Source: Archaeoglobus sulfaticallidus PM70-1
Lineage (GTDB): Archaea > Halobacteriota > Archaeoglobi > Archaeoglobales > Archaeoglobaceae
DNA: 64,000 nt
NCBI RefSeq assembly: GCF_000385565.1
Contig: NC_021169.1
Span: forward strand, 1,222,571-1,286,570
Reading direction: 5' to 3'
The notes below the pieces were generated by a model. That model did no database searches, was not told the origin of the DNA, and saw nothing but the letters and a program-made list of their open reading frames with translations. Shown in pieces: positions 19,350-27,937 of this stretch (its first letter is position 1; the number at the start of each line of letters is the position of its first letter). A program made the translations under genes and the position numbers.

Positions 19350-19931
19350 TCAGCACACCCTTATAAAACATACAGGTTCGAACATGTACTCGTACGCAAG
19401 CAAAGCTTCTTTCCCCTCTGGCACCACAAATGCAATCCAGCCCTCAATTTCTCCACCCGGCATCAAGTTGACGGTCTTGAACTCCGGAAAAGATTCCGGC
19501 AAAACCACGAAAGCTGGCGAATAGCCTGCACCATTGCTGTAGGCTTTGAAGCTGTACTCTGAGATGGGAAGGGAGGTTTTACCCGATGCATACCTGAACT
19601 TTACTTTCACGAGCAGATACTCGTAGCCTTCTTCAGCCTCTGGATTGAACATATTGCCTGATTTGATGATCCGGTATGCTTCTTCGCCTTTCATGTAATC
19701 CAGGACCGTAATTTCAAAGGTTCCTGAGAGTGTCTTAACCACTGCAGTCTCGTTTATGGATGCGGGGTTTGCGTAGCTACCCTTCGGCTCCTGTGTTTGC
19801 GTTTTTACTGGCTCTTTTACTGGTTCTGATGTTTCAGCGGGTTTTGTGGAGGTTTCCGATACACAACCTGTCATTGCGAATCCAAATAAAAAACACACAA
19901 CAACCAGAACCAGAATTTTGTGGTTTCTCAT
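19350..19931 (-). CDS. Lipoprotein with DUF4352-like domain
   Basis: 193 aa from the ATG at 19931, which has a strong GGGGGTGG upstream. The N-terminus is a lipoprotein signal (hydrophobic core, then GFAMTGCVSE with the lipobox Cys), followed by a Thr/Pro/Glu linker and a beta-rich domain (GYEYLLVKVKFRY, SYSFKAYSNG-like) of the DUF4352 type. It is probably anchored on the outer face of the membrane. It lies 16 bases upstream of the glycosylase gene on the same strand, possibly co-transcribed by chance. Confidence 0.75.
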   Translation of the reverse strand: MRNHKILVLVVVCFLFGFAMTGCVSETSTKPAETSEPVKEPVKTQTQEPKGSYANPASINETAVVKTLSGTFEITVLDYMKGEEAYRIIKSGNMFNPEAEEGYEYLLVKVKFRYASGKTSLPISEYSFKAYSNGAGYSPAFVVLPESFPEFKTVNLMPGGEIEGWIAFVVPEGKEALLAYEYMFEPVCFIRVC

Positions 19932-20000
19932 CCCCGCCACCCCCTCAAGGTTTTTTCTGTCTGCACACCTCCAGCGACATCATGGCTTTTGTTAGACCAC

Positions 20001-20013
20001 AAAATAATTATAC
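20001..20013 (+). promoter_or_regulatory. TATA-box promoter of the HFX_2341-like gene
   Basis: AAAATAATTATAC lies about 25-35 bases before the ATG at 20038, and no ribosome site is seen, so the transcript is probably leaderless. Confidence 0.5.
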
Positions 20014-20037
20014 TTGTTTACGATAACATCGATAACA

Positions 20038-20823
20038 ATGAAAACATTGAGAGTAGTTCACATCATACCGCTTGGATTTGAAAGATCGATTGTAACCAAA
20101 GCCATAAGGAAAATTGGTGGTGAGAAAGTACACATACTCTCGATAGGTCCTGAAAATGCACATCTTCGAGATCCGGATCTTTACAAAAAGCAGCAATATT
20201 TCACAAACGCTGTGATAGGTGACCTGAAAAAATTGGGTTATGATGTGGAGTTTCACGATGTTGATCTTTTCGATTTTGAGTCCGTGCTCAGCAAGATTTC
20301 TGAGCTGATAGTTCAGGAAAAAATGAGAGGAGCGAGAGTTTACATCAACATATCTGCTTTCGGAAGGTTAGTTGCTGTTGCAGCTTCGCTTGCAGGCTGG
20401 TATCACGACTGCATCGTTTACTATGTGGAGCCGGACAGATATTATGAGAACGAGAAAGAGTTTTACGATTATGGGAGGAGCGTCTGCATTGATCCAGAGA
20501 TACTTGAGCTCCCAAAGATAGAAATAGCAAAGCTATCCGATAAAGAGAGGTTTGCTCTGTCTTTCCTTCTTAAAAGTGATAGGCAGGCAAGAACTTATGA
20601 AATTTTAGAAGCACTGGGAGAGGAATTCCAGGAATTCAGGGTTGAGCGTAAAGATCGCAGAGAATATCAGAGGGCAATCAACAAGCTGAACAGACTCGTA
20701 CTTGACAAGCTGGAATCCGAGGGATACATAGAGAGGGTGAAAGAGGGGAGATATAACAGAATAGTTCTGACCGAAGAAGGGAAGATTATTGCACTGCTCG
20801 AGAGTGGTCTGATCAGGCAGTAA
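20038..20823 (+). CDS. HFX_2341-family (DUF6293) CARF-like regulator with winged helix
   Basis: 261 aa from the ATG at 20038. The N-terminal half (RVVHIIPLGFERSIVTKAI, then YINISAFGRLVAVAASLA) is a Rossmann-like CARF-type ligand domain as in HFX_2341. The C-terminal half has a winged helix (LSDKERFALSFLL through GYIERVKEGRYNRIVLTEEG). Such proteins are thought to sense a nucleotide or stress signal and control genes. It stands alone between the lipoprotein gene (divergent) and helicase debris, so its target is unclear. Confidence 0.75.
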   Translation: MKTLRVVHIIPLGFERSIVTKAIRKIGGEKVHILSIGPENAHLRDPDLYKKQQYFTNAVIGDLKKLGYDVEFHDVDLFDFESVLSKISELIVQEKMRGARVYINISAFGRLVAVAASLAGWYHDCIVYYVEPDRYYENEKEFYDYGRSVCIDPEILELPKIEIAKLSDKERFALSFLLKSDRQARTYEILEALGEEFQEFRVERKDRREYQRAINKLNRLVLDKLESEGYIERVKEGRYNRIVLTEEGKIIALLESGLIRQ

Positions 20824-20907
20824 TCGACTTTTATGACCATAACTATAAGTTGAAAAGCTAGAGGAAACACTCCGGAAATGCCGAATGAAATATACCGAAA
20901 TAATAAT

Positions 20908-21305
20908 TCATAATCTCTTTCTGCTTCTGAGCTGTCTTAAAATTGTCCTGTCACTATCTGTAAAGCCGAAAACATCTCTCTCATTCGATTCATCTATCTT
21001 TTTTTCGTATTCTTTCTCAGCTCTTTCCAGCTCATTTGAAAACATACTGGGGTCGGCTAAAAATACTGCAGTATCTTTGCAGGATCTAATGTATCTGTAG
21101 AAAGATGATGGGTTTGCTCTGTGACTCCATCCGTTGATTCCAGCAAGATTTCTTGAGCCGACAACAATTAATTTCTTTTTAGCTCTTGTTACTGCCACGT
21201 TTAACCTCCTGTAATCATCAAGAGATATGTGATTTCTGCTATGAACGAAATTCATGATTATAATGTCTTTTTCTCTTCCCTGATAAGAATCAACCGTCCC
21301 AATTT
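20908..21305 (-). pseudogene. C-terminal fragment of a superfamily 1 (Upf1/Dna2-like) helicase
   Basis: The reading GTVDSYQGREKDIIIMNF followed by RRLNVAVTRAKKKLIVVGS is the signature of motifs V-VI of SF1 helicases. A stop lies in frame just upstream, at about 21305, and the rest of the gene (Walker A and B) is missing. This is a 5'-truncated remnant. Confidence 0.8.
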
Positions 21306-21422
21306 AAGGAAAATTGCCAAGAAAGCAAGACACTCGAAAGCCAAACCTGTGAGGATTTTGTCAGGAAAAGCAAAGCCGAGCTCAGAGGCCAGAAAAGTTG
21401 CGAGAAAACCCAGGAGTCAGGA

Positions 21423-21613
21423 TTAAGAAAATCTAAAATCGTTAATTCTAATTCGGTATGTTTCTTTTTCATACCTGACTCTCTTGATCAAATTCTTTAT
21501 GAAACTGGATTGGTTTTGAGAACTTCTACAGCTTCAGCAAATTTCTTTAAATGGGCCTTCTGAAGATTTTTCAGTTCTTTATTCATCCTCTTGTGTGTAA
21601 CAGCTCTAAACAC
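21423..21613 (-). pseudogene. RelE-type toxin remnant
   Basis: From a GTG at 21613, overlapping the antitoxin stop, the frame reads KELKNLQKAHLKKFAEAVEVL, then stops after KTNPVS. In the next frame it resumes as IKRVRYEKETYRIRIN, the conserved RelE core strand, and ends at 21423. One frameshift and a short deletion have inactivated it. Confidence 0.65.
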
Positions 21614-21815
21614 CCAGCTCCCTCTTCAATTCTCCCCAATCAACATGCTCTCCTTTTAACGATTCTTCTTTCAGCTTCCTGATCTCCTGTAATTCTTGCT
21701 CAGAAACTTTTTCTGAGGGGATTATCAGTTCTTCAAGTAGCTCAAGTTTTTCTCTTATCTTCTTGACTTCGCTGTAAATTTCCTGTAAGAGTGTATCATT
21801 CACAGTATTATTCAT
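21606..21815 (-). CDS. RelB-like antitoxin
   Basis: 69 aa: a coiled-coil N-terminus (EIYSEVKKIREKLELLEELI) and a tail ending WGELKRELGV. This matches small archaeal antitoxins paired with RelE. The gene is intact, but its toxin, immediately downstream and overlapping, is broken, so it is an orphan antitoxin. Confidence 0.7.
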   Translation of the reverse strand: MNNTVNDTLLQEIYSEVKKIREKLELLEELIIPSEKVSEQELQEIRKLKEESLKGEHVDWGELKRELGV

Positions 21816-21965
21816 AATCTCACCAGTATTTATTTTGTTGTTGCAGAGGGTATATAATTTGCCAACTCAAACAGTCTTCTTTCAAGGAAGATTATTTTGA
21901 GTGTGTTGTTGGATCCTAAATCTGTCAAAGAAACCATTATAAAAGTTTTAAACAAAAAAGATGAC

Positions 21966-22387
21966 ATGGCTTACTGGCTCTGCATAACAACTTCTAAAAA
22001 CTGGAACGTAATAAAGCAGAAAACATCTGGGGAGTTCCCGAACGCCATAAAAACACAATAGCAAAAGTCAAACCCGGAGACAAACTTCTGATCTACCTCA
22101 AACAGGAGAGAGATAAGGACAAAGTTGTGGAACCCCGAATTGTGGCTGTTTATGAAGCAGTATCAGAAGTCTTCAAAGACAGCAAGAAAATCTTCAAAAC
22201 CCCTGAAGGGATGGGCAACGAAAGCTTTCCTCTGAGAATTAAACTCAAGCCTGTGAAGATCTTTGATGAGCCTGTTGAGTTCAAACCACTAATTCCAAAG
22301 CTAAAATTCATCAAAAACAAGCAGAAGTGGACGGGACACTTAATGGGGAAGGCAATTAGGGAGATTCCTGTAAGGATTACAAGCTGA
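21966..22387 (+). pseudogene. EVE-domain protein, frameshifted copy (EVE-1)
   Basis: It starts [17 protein letters not shown] and, after one lost base near 22020, continues [20 protein letters not shown] to [13 protein letters not shown] second indel near 22366 breaks the end (EEDYKLI in the intact copies). It is closely related to three intact EVE genes in this window. EVE is a PUA-like fold that binds modified bases. An antitoxin-like relic follows within 90 bases. Confidence 0.85.
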
Positions 22388-22474
22388 TTACGGGTTCAAA
22401 TTCCTGACAGTTTCTTCAGCAACTTCTTCTGATTACGGTAAAAACCTATATCATCCATCAGCCCACTAACAGAC

Positions 22475-22568
22475 ATGAACATATATCGAGCTAACCCCGG
22501 AATTGGTCGAATACATCGAAAGCAAGGCGAAAAGCAGGAAATACAAGAGTAGGAGCGACTGTAAATAA
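22475..22568 (+). pseudogene. ParD-like antitoxin relic
   Basis: The frame reads IELTPELVEYIESKAKSRKY then KSRSD, the usual opening of a ribbon-helix-helix antitoxin, followed by a stop. The ATG at 22475 is out of frame with it. About 30 residues remain. It sits just after the broken EVE copy. Confidence 0.5.
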
Positions 22569-22772
22569 AATAGTGTGAAGCAGGATGGGAAGAGAGAAGC
22601 AGCTAAAGAAGAAAAAGCTTCGTCGTCCCAGTGTAGCCTCACTAGTTACAATTCATTAAATACATATCGATTAAAATTAATTTGGGAGTATTACCGAAAG
22701 CATAAATCGTAAACTTTATATTCATATTTGAGTGCTATAAGAGTAGTAAGTGAGTACAAAAAGGTGAAGAGA

Positions 22773-22985
22773 ATGGGTGGAAGATACAAACGAGTACAAG
22801 TGATGCTATCGAATGAGCAATACAATTTGATAAAACTAATAAGAAAAAAATTAGGTTTAAGTAGTGATTCAGAGACAGTTAAAGTCATTGTTTTCTCTTG
22901 GCTTGCTGAAAAATCTATTATCTCGGCATTTATTAAGGACGAAATATTATTAGGTGATGAAAATGAAAAACAACAAAGAGATTAA
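22773..22985 (+). CDS. Ribbon-helix-helix protein, possible controller of the R-M system
   Basis: 70 aa from the ATG at 22773, preceded by AGGTGA. The sequence RYKRVQVMLSNEQYNLIKLI followed by a helix pair (SDSETVKVIVFSWLAEKS) fits a CopG-type DNA-binding dimer. It overlaps the methyltransferase gene by 23 bases, so the two are translated together. It may repress or time expression of the restriction system (inference). Confidence 0.65.
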   Translation: MGGRYKRVQVMLSNEQYNLIKLIRKKLGLSSDSETVKVIVFSWLAEKSIISAFIKDEILLGDENEKQQRD

Positions 22986-24570
22986 AAAAAGATATGGACA
23001 ATATTTCACTCCATCTTATGTTGCCGATTTTATGGTATCGCTTATATCTAAACCAAAAAATACACTAATTTTAGATCCTTGTGCTGGCACAGGAATATTT
23101 CCTATCTCATTACGCAAAGCAGGTTTTAAAAATATAGTAGCATACGAAATAGATGAAACTCTTCCAAACCATTCTGAAATCGAAATACTTCGAAGAGATT
23201 TCCTTAAGCTAAAACCCAATGAACAGTTCGATGTTATTATAGGAAATCCACCCTATGTTCGATGGAGGAACATACCCACTGAATGGAAAGAGTTGTTTAA
23301 AAAATCAAAATATTGGTCTGCTATAATGAACGGATTATCTGACCTTACATATGCCTTTATATATCACAGTATTAACATGCTAAAAGAGAATGGCGAACTT
23401 ATTTTTATTACACCAGTATTTTGGACTCAGACTGTCCATGGAGCTAGATTGAGGGACTATCTCACCAAATATGGTCATGTTGAAGTCCTTATAAATCTTA
23501 ATGAGATGAAAATATTCAAAGAAGTATCTTCAACCATTATTATATTCAAATACATAAAAAAGAAAGTTGAAAAACCTATAAAAATTATAAATCTCCACAC
23601 AAAAGATAAACTTACAGTAAATCATCTGAAAAAGGTCAAACTACTCATCGAAACACTTAAAGGTGAAGAAAGTTACATCCAAGAAGGAGTATACAAAGCA
23701 TTTGTTCATGAACAGTTTAGAGATGGCGACCCTTGGAAACCGGTGCCTAAGATACAGATAAATCCATTATTTAGCTTTGAGTATTCTCCTATCCTACACT
23801 TTAGAAGGATTTCATTATTAGGATCTCTGGCAGACATAGGCAATGGCATGGTTAGTGGTCTCGATAAGGCATTTTCATTAGAAAATATAGACATTAAAAA
23901 ACTAACGCCAGAAGAAAGAGAAAAAATAATATATGTTTATAAAGCTCGTAACTTAGATAGATTAATACCAAAAACAGATCCAGTACCTTATTTATTTGTC
24001 AATGATATAAATGATGAAGAAATTTTTAAAGAACTTTATCCTAATTTTTACAATAAATTAATAAGCTTTAAAGAAAAACTACTTAAAAGATATAATTACG
24101 GTATTGAGATTCCTTGGTGGCATTGGGTATTCTTGAGAAATAAACATTTACTTGAAAAATACAATGAGAAAATCTTTGTACCAAGCAAAGAGAGATATGA
24201 CTCTAAAGGGTATTTCCGCTTCGCGTACGTGGAGGGACCATATTATGCAACACAGGATGTTACAACAATCTGCATTAAAAATACTGTGAGAGAAGGAATA
24301 AAATATATACTGGCTCTTCTAAACTCAGAACCTTATCAAGAATATATATTATATAAAGGCTTTTCTCGTGGAGGGGTTTTTGACTTCTCAGAAAGACCTC
24401 TTGCGGATATACCAATAGTGAGGATAGACTGGAACAACTCAAAAGAAGTAAAACTTTATAATGATATCGTGGCCATTGTCGATACCATAATTATGAATAA
24501 AAGTTATAATAGATATATAGATGAACTTAATCAGCTAGTTGATAAATTATTACAGATAACACTAAATTAA
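22963..24570 (+). CDS. N6-adenine DNA methyltransferase of a HincII-like system
   Basis: 535 aa. The start at 22963 is spaced 4-5 bases from AGGTGAT; in-frame starts at 22954 (GTG) and 22957 (ATG) are possible. The motifs are GQYFTP (motif X), DPCAGTGIF (motif I) and NPPYV (motif IV), so it is a gamma-type N6-adenine methyltransferase. The C-terminal half (about 300-535) is the target-recognition part (RGGVFDFSERPLADIPI). The convergent neighbour is a HincII-like endonuclease, so the likely target is GTYRAC or a relative (inference). AT content is higher than in surrounding genes, suggesting recent transfer. Confidence 0.88.
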   Translation: MKNNKEIKKRYGQYFTPSYVADFMVSLISKPKNTLILDPCAGTGIFPISLRKAGFKNIVAYEIDETLPNHSEIEILRRDFLKLKPNEQFDVIIGNPPYVRWRNIPTEWKELFKKSKYWSAIMNGLSDLTYAFIYHSINMLKENGELIFITPVFWTQTVHGARLRDYLTKYGHVEVLINLNEMKIFKEVSSTIIIFKYIKKKVEKPIKIINLHTKDKLTVNHLKKVKLLIETLKGEESYIQEGVYKAFVHEQFRDGDPWKPVPKIQINPLFSFEYSPILHFRRISLLGSLADIGNGMVSGLDKAFSLENIDIKKLTPEEREKIIYVYKARNLDRLIPKTDPVPYLFVNDINDEEIFKELYPNFYNKLISFKEKLLKRYNYGIEIPWWHWVFLRNKHLLEKYNEKIFVPSKERYDSKGYFRFAYVEGPYYATQDVTTICIKNTVREGIKYILALLNSEPYQEYILYKGFSRGGVFDFSERPLADIPIVRIDWNNSKEVKLYNDIVAIVDTIIMNKSYNRYIDELNQLVDKLLQITLN

Positions 24571-24588
24571 AAATTTTTAAAATCAATA

Positions 24589-25470
24589 TCAAACCATATA
24601 ATCAAATAATGTTTTTTTATTTCTGTATTTTTTTATGAGGGTTCTTAGTGTGTTTAAAGTTTCTTCTATCGAGGCAGTCCTCCTATCAACAAACTCAACC
24701 CACCTCTTGTTAAATTCTTCAGCTAACGATTCGATGAATGTTAGTTTATCTTGACTCTCCAACTCAACCATATCTTTTACGTGCCATTGGATCTGAATGG
24801 CTGCATCAAAATTTATTGTTGGAATCTTTTTAACATCCAATCTGAAAAAATCTTTTATGTATATTTCTTCAATAGAAGCATAACCACTTGATTGACGGTA
24901 GTAAATACCAATGAACCAAAGATTAACTTTATCTATAATACTTGGTTTAGTCTCAAGTATGTCTTTCATATAATCTATTATCCTTTTTGCTGAAATTATA
25001 TTGGGGTCTCTACTTGGTCGATCTAAATTATGCGATTTTACATTTATCGCTACTATATCATTTATATTGTCTACCAAATCGTTACCATAGAACAAAATTA
25101 TGTCGGCTATACTCTGTTGATAAGCGGGTGGATCGTTCTGGTTAAGAGCATGCTGGTTAAAAGCATGATTTAACTGATTTCTGGAAATCATGTAGTTACT
25201 AGTCCCCCACCAAGTATCTCTTATAATCCTCTCAATTTGTGAATTGCTATGCCCTTTTTCTTTGAGTTCGCGAACCACTTCTAAAAGATATTCCTCTTGG
25301 AGAAACGTTTTAAAACCACACTCATTAAGCTTATTTTTAGTCCATTCCTCGAAGGGTAGACCACTAGCACTTCCACTAGCTCTTGACATTATAGCCACGT
25401 CATTTACCACTTGACCTTTCGCAGTGCTTAAGCAGGATTCTACCATTCTTCTAATTTCTAGTAAATTCAT
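24589..25470 (-). CDS. HincII-family type II restriction endonuclease
   Basis: 293 aa from the ATG at 25470 (AGGTG upstream). It shares with HincII the segment SGSASGLPFEEW, the PNIISAKRI run after the active site, and NFDAAIQIQWHVKDM near the end. The PD-(D/E)XK centre is IADIILF (Asp123) and VAINVKSHN (Asn143, Lys145); HincII has Asp at the position of Asn143, and the spacing is about 7 residues longer. It is convergent with its methyltransferase. AT-rich like its partner. Cleavage would produce blunt ends if HincII-like. Confidence 0.85.
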   Translation of the reverse strand: MNLLEIRRMVESCLSTAKGQVVNDVAIMSRASGSASGLPFEEWTKNKLNECGFKTFLQEEYLLEVVRELKEKGHSNSQIERIIRDTWWGTSNYMISRNQLNHAFNQHALNQNDPPAYQQSIADIILFYGNDLVDNINDIVAINVKSHNLDRPSRDPNIISAKRIIDYMKDILETKPSIIDKVNLWFIGIYYRQSSGYASIEEIYIKDFFRLDVKKIPTINFDAAIQIQWHVKDMVELESQDKLTFIESLAEEFNKRWVEFVDRRTASIEETLNTLRTLIKKYRNKKTLFDYMV

Positions 25471-25479
25471 GTCAAACAC

Positions 25480-25804
25480 CTATGCTGTGTATGTTGATTG
25501 TTTTTTAGATTTACCTTGTTTTTATATTTAACTATACTTAACTTAAGACATTCCTAGCTAAACAACAACCAACCCAACTCTAACACTTCTCGCAACATTA
25601 ATAATAAAAATCATGAACATCCTACAAAAGCTACCATTTTCTTCACCTCAAAACATCAAACTTCCTCTTATCCTTTTTGAAGTTAAGCAATATAGGACAA
25701 AAGGGATTTAGTTCTTTGTTTGGATTATGAAAACATAGGTTTAACTATATTTCCCTCTCAAACCTGTTATACTGTTTTTTGAGTAGTAGTTATGAAGGTA
25801 CTCC
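25480..25804. other. Non-coding AT-rich stretch
   Basis: No convincing gene or RNA. It separates the restriction endonuclease from the EVE operon and ends with the EVE promoter. Confidence 0.5.
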
Positions 25805-25815
25805 AAAATATATTT
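25805..25815 (+). promoter_or_regulatory. TATA-box promoter of the EVE-HicAB operon
   Basis: AAAATATATTT lies about 27-37 bases before the ATG at 25842. No ribosome site precedes that ATG, so a leaderless transcript is likely. Confidence 0.55.
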
Positions 25816-25841
25816 AGCCCTAATCCTTCCAATAATAATCC

Positions 25842-26279
25842 ATGAAGTATTGGCTCTGCATAACAACTGAAGAGAACTGGAGAGTGATCAAAGACAAAAA
25901 CATCTGGGGTGTGCCGGAAAGGCATAAAAGCACAATTGCAAGGGTTAAACCTGGAGATAAACTTCTAATTTACCTCAAACAGGAGAGAGAAAAAAAAGTT
26001 TTAGTACCCCGAATTGTAGCTGTTTATGAAGCAGTATCAGAGGTTTTCAGAGACAGCAAGAAGATATTCAAAACCCCTGCAGGAATGGGCAACGAAACTT
26101 TCCCTCTGAGGATTAAACTAAAGCCAGTTAGAATCTTTGATGAGCCTGTTGAGTTCAAACCACTCATTCCAAAGCTAAAATTCGTCAAAAACAAAAAGAA
26201 GTGGACGGGACACTTAATGGGGAAGGCAGTGAGGGAGATTCCTGAGGAGGACTATAAACTCATAGTGGATTCGGCATGA
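25842..26279 (+). CDS. EVE-domain protein (EVE-2)
   Basis: 145 aa, essentially only the EVE fold: [11 protein letters not shown] at the start, [20 protein letters not shown], the LLIYLKQ strand, and [19 protein letters not shown] at the end. EVE proteins are PUA-like and bind modified bases in DNA or RNA through an aromatic pocket. Its stop overlaps the start of hicA (ATGA). It heads the operon EVE-hicA-hicB-DUF365. Three close copies occur elsewhere in the window. Confidence 0.9.
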   Translation: MKYWLCITTEENWRVIKDKNIWGVPERHKSTIARVKPGDKLLIYLKQEREKKVLVPRIVAVYEAVSEVFRDSKKIFKTPAGMGNETFPLRIKLKPVRIFDEPVEFKPLIPKLKFVKNKKKWTGHLMGKAVREIPEEDYKLIVDSA

Positions 26280-26527
26280 CCAGAAAGGGTGAAATCTACA
26301 AGAAATTAAAAAACAACCCAAAGAACGTTCGATTCGAAGATCTCTGTAAAGCTGCAGAGCTTTTCGGTTTCAAATTTAGAGGTGGAAAGGGTAGTCACAG
26401 AGTGTATGTCAGAGAGGGAGTTAAAGAAATCCTGAACTTTCAGAATGTTAAAGGCAAAGCCAAGCCATATCAGGTAAAGCAACTTTTAAAAGTGATCGAG
26501 AAGTATAATTTGCTTGAGGAGGATTAA
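26276..26527 (+). CDS. hicA: HicA-type toxin
   Basis: 83 aa, the double-stranded-RNA-binding-like fold of Hic[13 protein letters not shown] with the catalytic His after GS, then a C-terminal helix ([16 protein letters not shown]). HicA is an mRNA interferase. It overlaps the EVE stop and is followed 1 base later by hicB. A longer N-terminus than in the smallest HicA proteins is visible. Confidence 0.8.
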   Translation: MTRKGEIYKKLKNNPKNVRFEDLCKAAELFGFKFRGGKGSHRVYVREGVKEILNFQNVKGKAKPYQVKQLLKVIEKYNLLEED

Positions 26528-26528
26528 T

Positions 26529-26771
26529 ATGTACAGATACACGATTGAAATCTTCTACAGCGAGGAGGATGAAGGGTACATCGCTGTTGTGCCAGAACTA
26601 CCGGGATGTTCTGCTTTTGGTGATACAGAAGAAGAAGCTCTAAAGGAAATCAAGACCGCAATCGAGCTGTGGATTGAAACCGCCAAGAAAGAAGGAAGGG
26701 AGATTCCAAAACCAATGGGTAAGGAATTGCTTAAGGCCGTTATGGAAAATATAAAGGCCCGGGTGGTTTGA
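26529..26771 (+). CDS. hicB: HicB-type antitoxin
   Basis: 80 aa from the ATG at 26529, behind GGAGGA. It shows the HicB fold: DEGYIAVVPELPGCSAFGDT and EEALKEIKTAIELWIE. It neutralises HicA. No separate DNA-binding domain is present, so autoregulation would need another factor. Its stop overlaps the start of the DUF365 gene (TGATG). A broken copy of this gene lies at 53060-53270. Confidence 0.88.
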   Translation: MYRYTIEIFYSEEDEGYIAVVPELPGCSAFGDTEEEALKEIKTAIELWIETAKKEGREIPKPMGKELLKAVMENIKARVV

Positions 26772-27187
26772 TGGGTGAAGTTGTAGGTGTAACCTATCCA
26801 ATCCCCAGACAGTACATGAACAGGTTCTTTAAGGGTAAAGACGTATTTGTAAAACCAGCAACAGTCTGGAAGCAGCTCAAGCCGGGAATAAAGTTTGTAT
26901 TCTACCAATCTCATGAAGATACGGGATTTGTTGGTGAAGCAAAGATAAAAAGAATAATACTGCAAGAAGATCCGATGAAGTTCTTTGAGGTTTACGGAGA
27001 TAGAATTTTCTTAACTAAAGAAGAGCTGAAAGAATACATTAAATCTCAGGAACGCTGGAAATCTGGATGGAAAAGCAGAGGAAAGGAAAAGAAAAAACTA
27101 TGGTTGGCTATTGAGCTTGAAGATATCAAGAAATACGAGAAACAGTCAAGCCAAAGAGGTTTGTGCCGGTTTGAGGGCAGTATTTGA
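26771..27187 (+). CDS. DUF365 (PUA/ASCH-like) protein with disturbed 3' end
   Basis: 138 aa. VGVTYPIPRQYMNRFF, DVFVKPATVWKQLKPG and KFVFYQSHEDTGFVGEAKI are typical of the archaeal DUF365 family, a small PUA-like fold. The last 15 residues look wrong: in the neighbouring frame the DNA reads VKPKRFVPV and then QYLRE, the expected end, so one base has probably been lost near 27142. It is the fourth gene of the EVE-HicAB operon, so two putative base- or RNA-binding proteins flank one toxin pair. Confidence 0.75.
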   Translation: MGEVVGVTYPIPRQYMNRFFKGKDVFVKPATVWKQLKPGIKFVFYQSHEDTGFVGEAKIKRIILQEDPMKFFEVYGDRIFLTKEELKEYIKSQERWKSGWKSRGKEKKKLWLAIELEDIKKYEKQSSQRGLCRFEGSI

Positions 27188-27191
27188 GAGA

Positions 27192-27926
27192 ATGAGAGCT
27201 CCCAGCCTCTTTAAACATTCAATTTTACTCATTCCTGTGGTGGTTTGTACTGCTCTTTTCATACTTCAGCCGGAATTGGGACGATCACCGGATCTTTTAA
27301 CAGAATATATTTCCAATTTCGTTCACTACGATTTAGACCGCTTTTTGGGCAATGTTTTAGCATACTTGATTTTTTCATATCTGTCCTTTAACTTGCTGGT
27401 AAAACTGGGACAGGAAAGGTTGTTCTGGGTGTCGTTTGCAGTGTTTTTTATATTAATTCCGCCAACCGTCACGCTTGTTAAATTAGAGACAATAGGTTTT
27501 TCTGGAATAGTCTCAGCGTTAGTTGGCCTGTATGCGTTTTCTGTAGCGCTGAATTTATACCAGAAATCCAAGGGATGCAAGTTTTCGTTCTTTTTCGTTT
27601 TTCTTCTCGGGGTTTCAGTTGTGGCATTTACTTACGGCGGTTATGTAATCAGAATTCTGGTTTCGATTTTGACTGTCATCGCATTTTTCTATGTATTTCA
27701 AAATCTAAAACCAAAAAGCAGCGATATTATGATTCTCCTATTGTTTCTCGCTCCATATCTGATGGCTATAGTCGGGTTGTTTCCAGTATCGATTGTAACT
27801 GATGGTGGTTTCATAAATATCTGGGCGCACTATGCTGGTATCTTTCTGGGATACTGGATTCCACTGGTGTTGTGGTATCTTTTTACAAGGAGACCAATCA
27901 AAAACTTGAAGATGAGTTTATCTTGA
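27192..27926 (+). CDS. Rhomboid-like intramembrane protease
   Basis: 244 aa from the ATG at 27192; six or seven hydrophobic segments. The catalytic pair of rhomboid serine proteases is visible: Ser104 in IGFSGIVSALVG and His213 in WAHYAGIFLG, with HYDLDRFLGN in an earlier segment. The enzyme would cut membrane-anchored substrates within the bilayer. It follows the DUF365 gene by 4 bases and may ride on that transcript. Substrate unknown. Confidence 0.72.
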   Translation: MRAPSLFKHSILLIPVVVCTALFILQPELGRSPDLLTEYISNFVHYDLDRFLGNVLAYLIFSYLSFNLLVKLGQERLFWVSFAVFFILIPPTVTLVKLETIGFSGIVSALVGLYAFSVALNLYQKSKGCKFSFFFVFLLGVSVVAFTYGGYVIRILVSILTVIAFFYVFQNLKPKSSDIMILLLFLAPYLMAIVGLFPVSIVTDGGFINIWAHYAGIFLGYWIPLVLWYLFTRRPIKNLKMSLS

Positions 27927-27937
27927 AATGCAGAATA

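Noticed and set aside
21290-21472. Hydrophobic 60-residue minus-strand frame
   Set aside because: It overlaps the RelE remnant and helicase remnant frames, has no family features and is probably a shadow.
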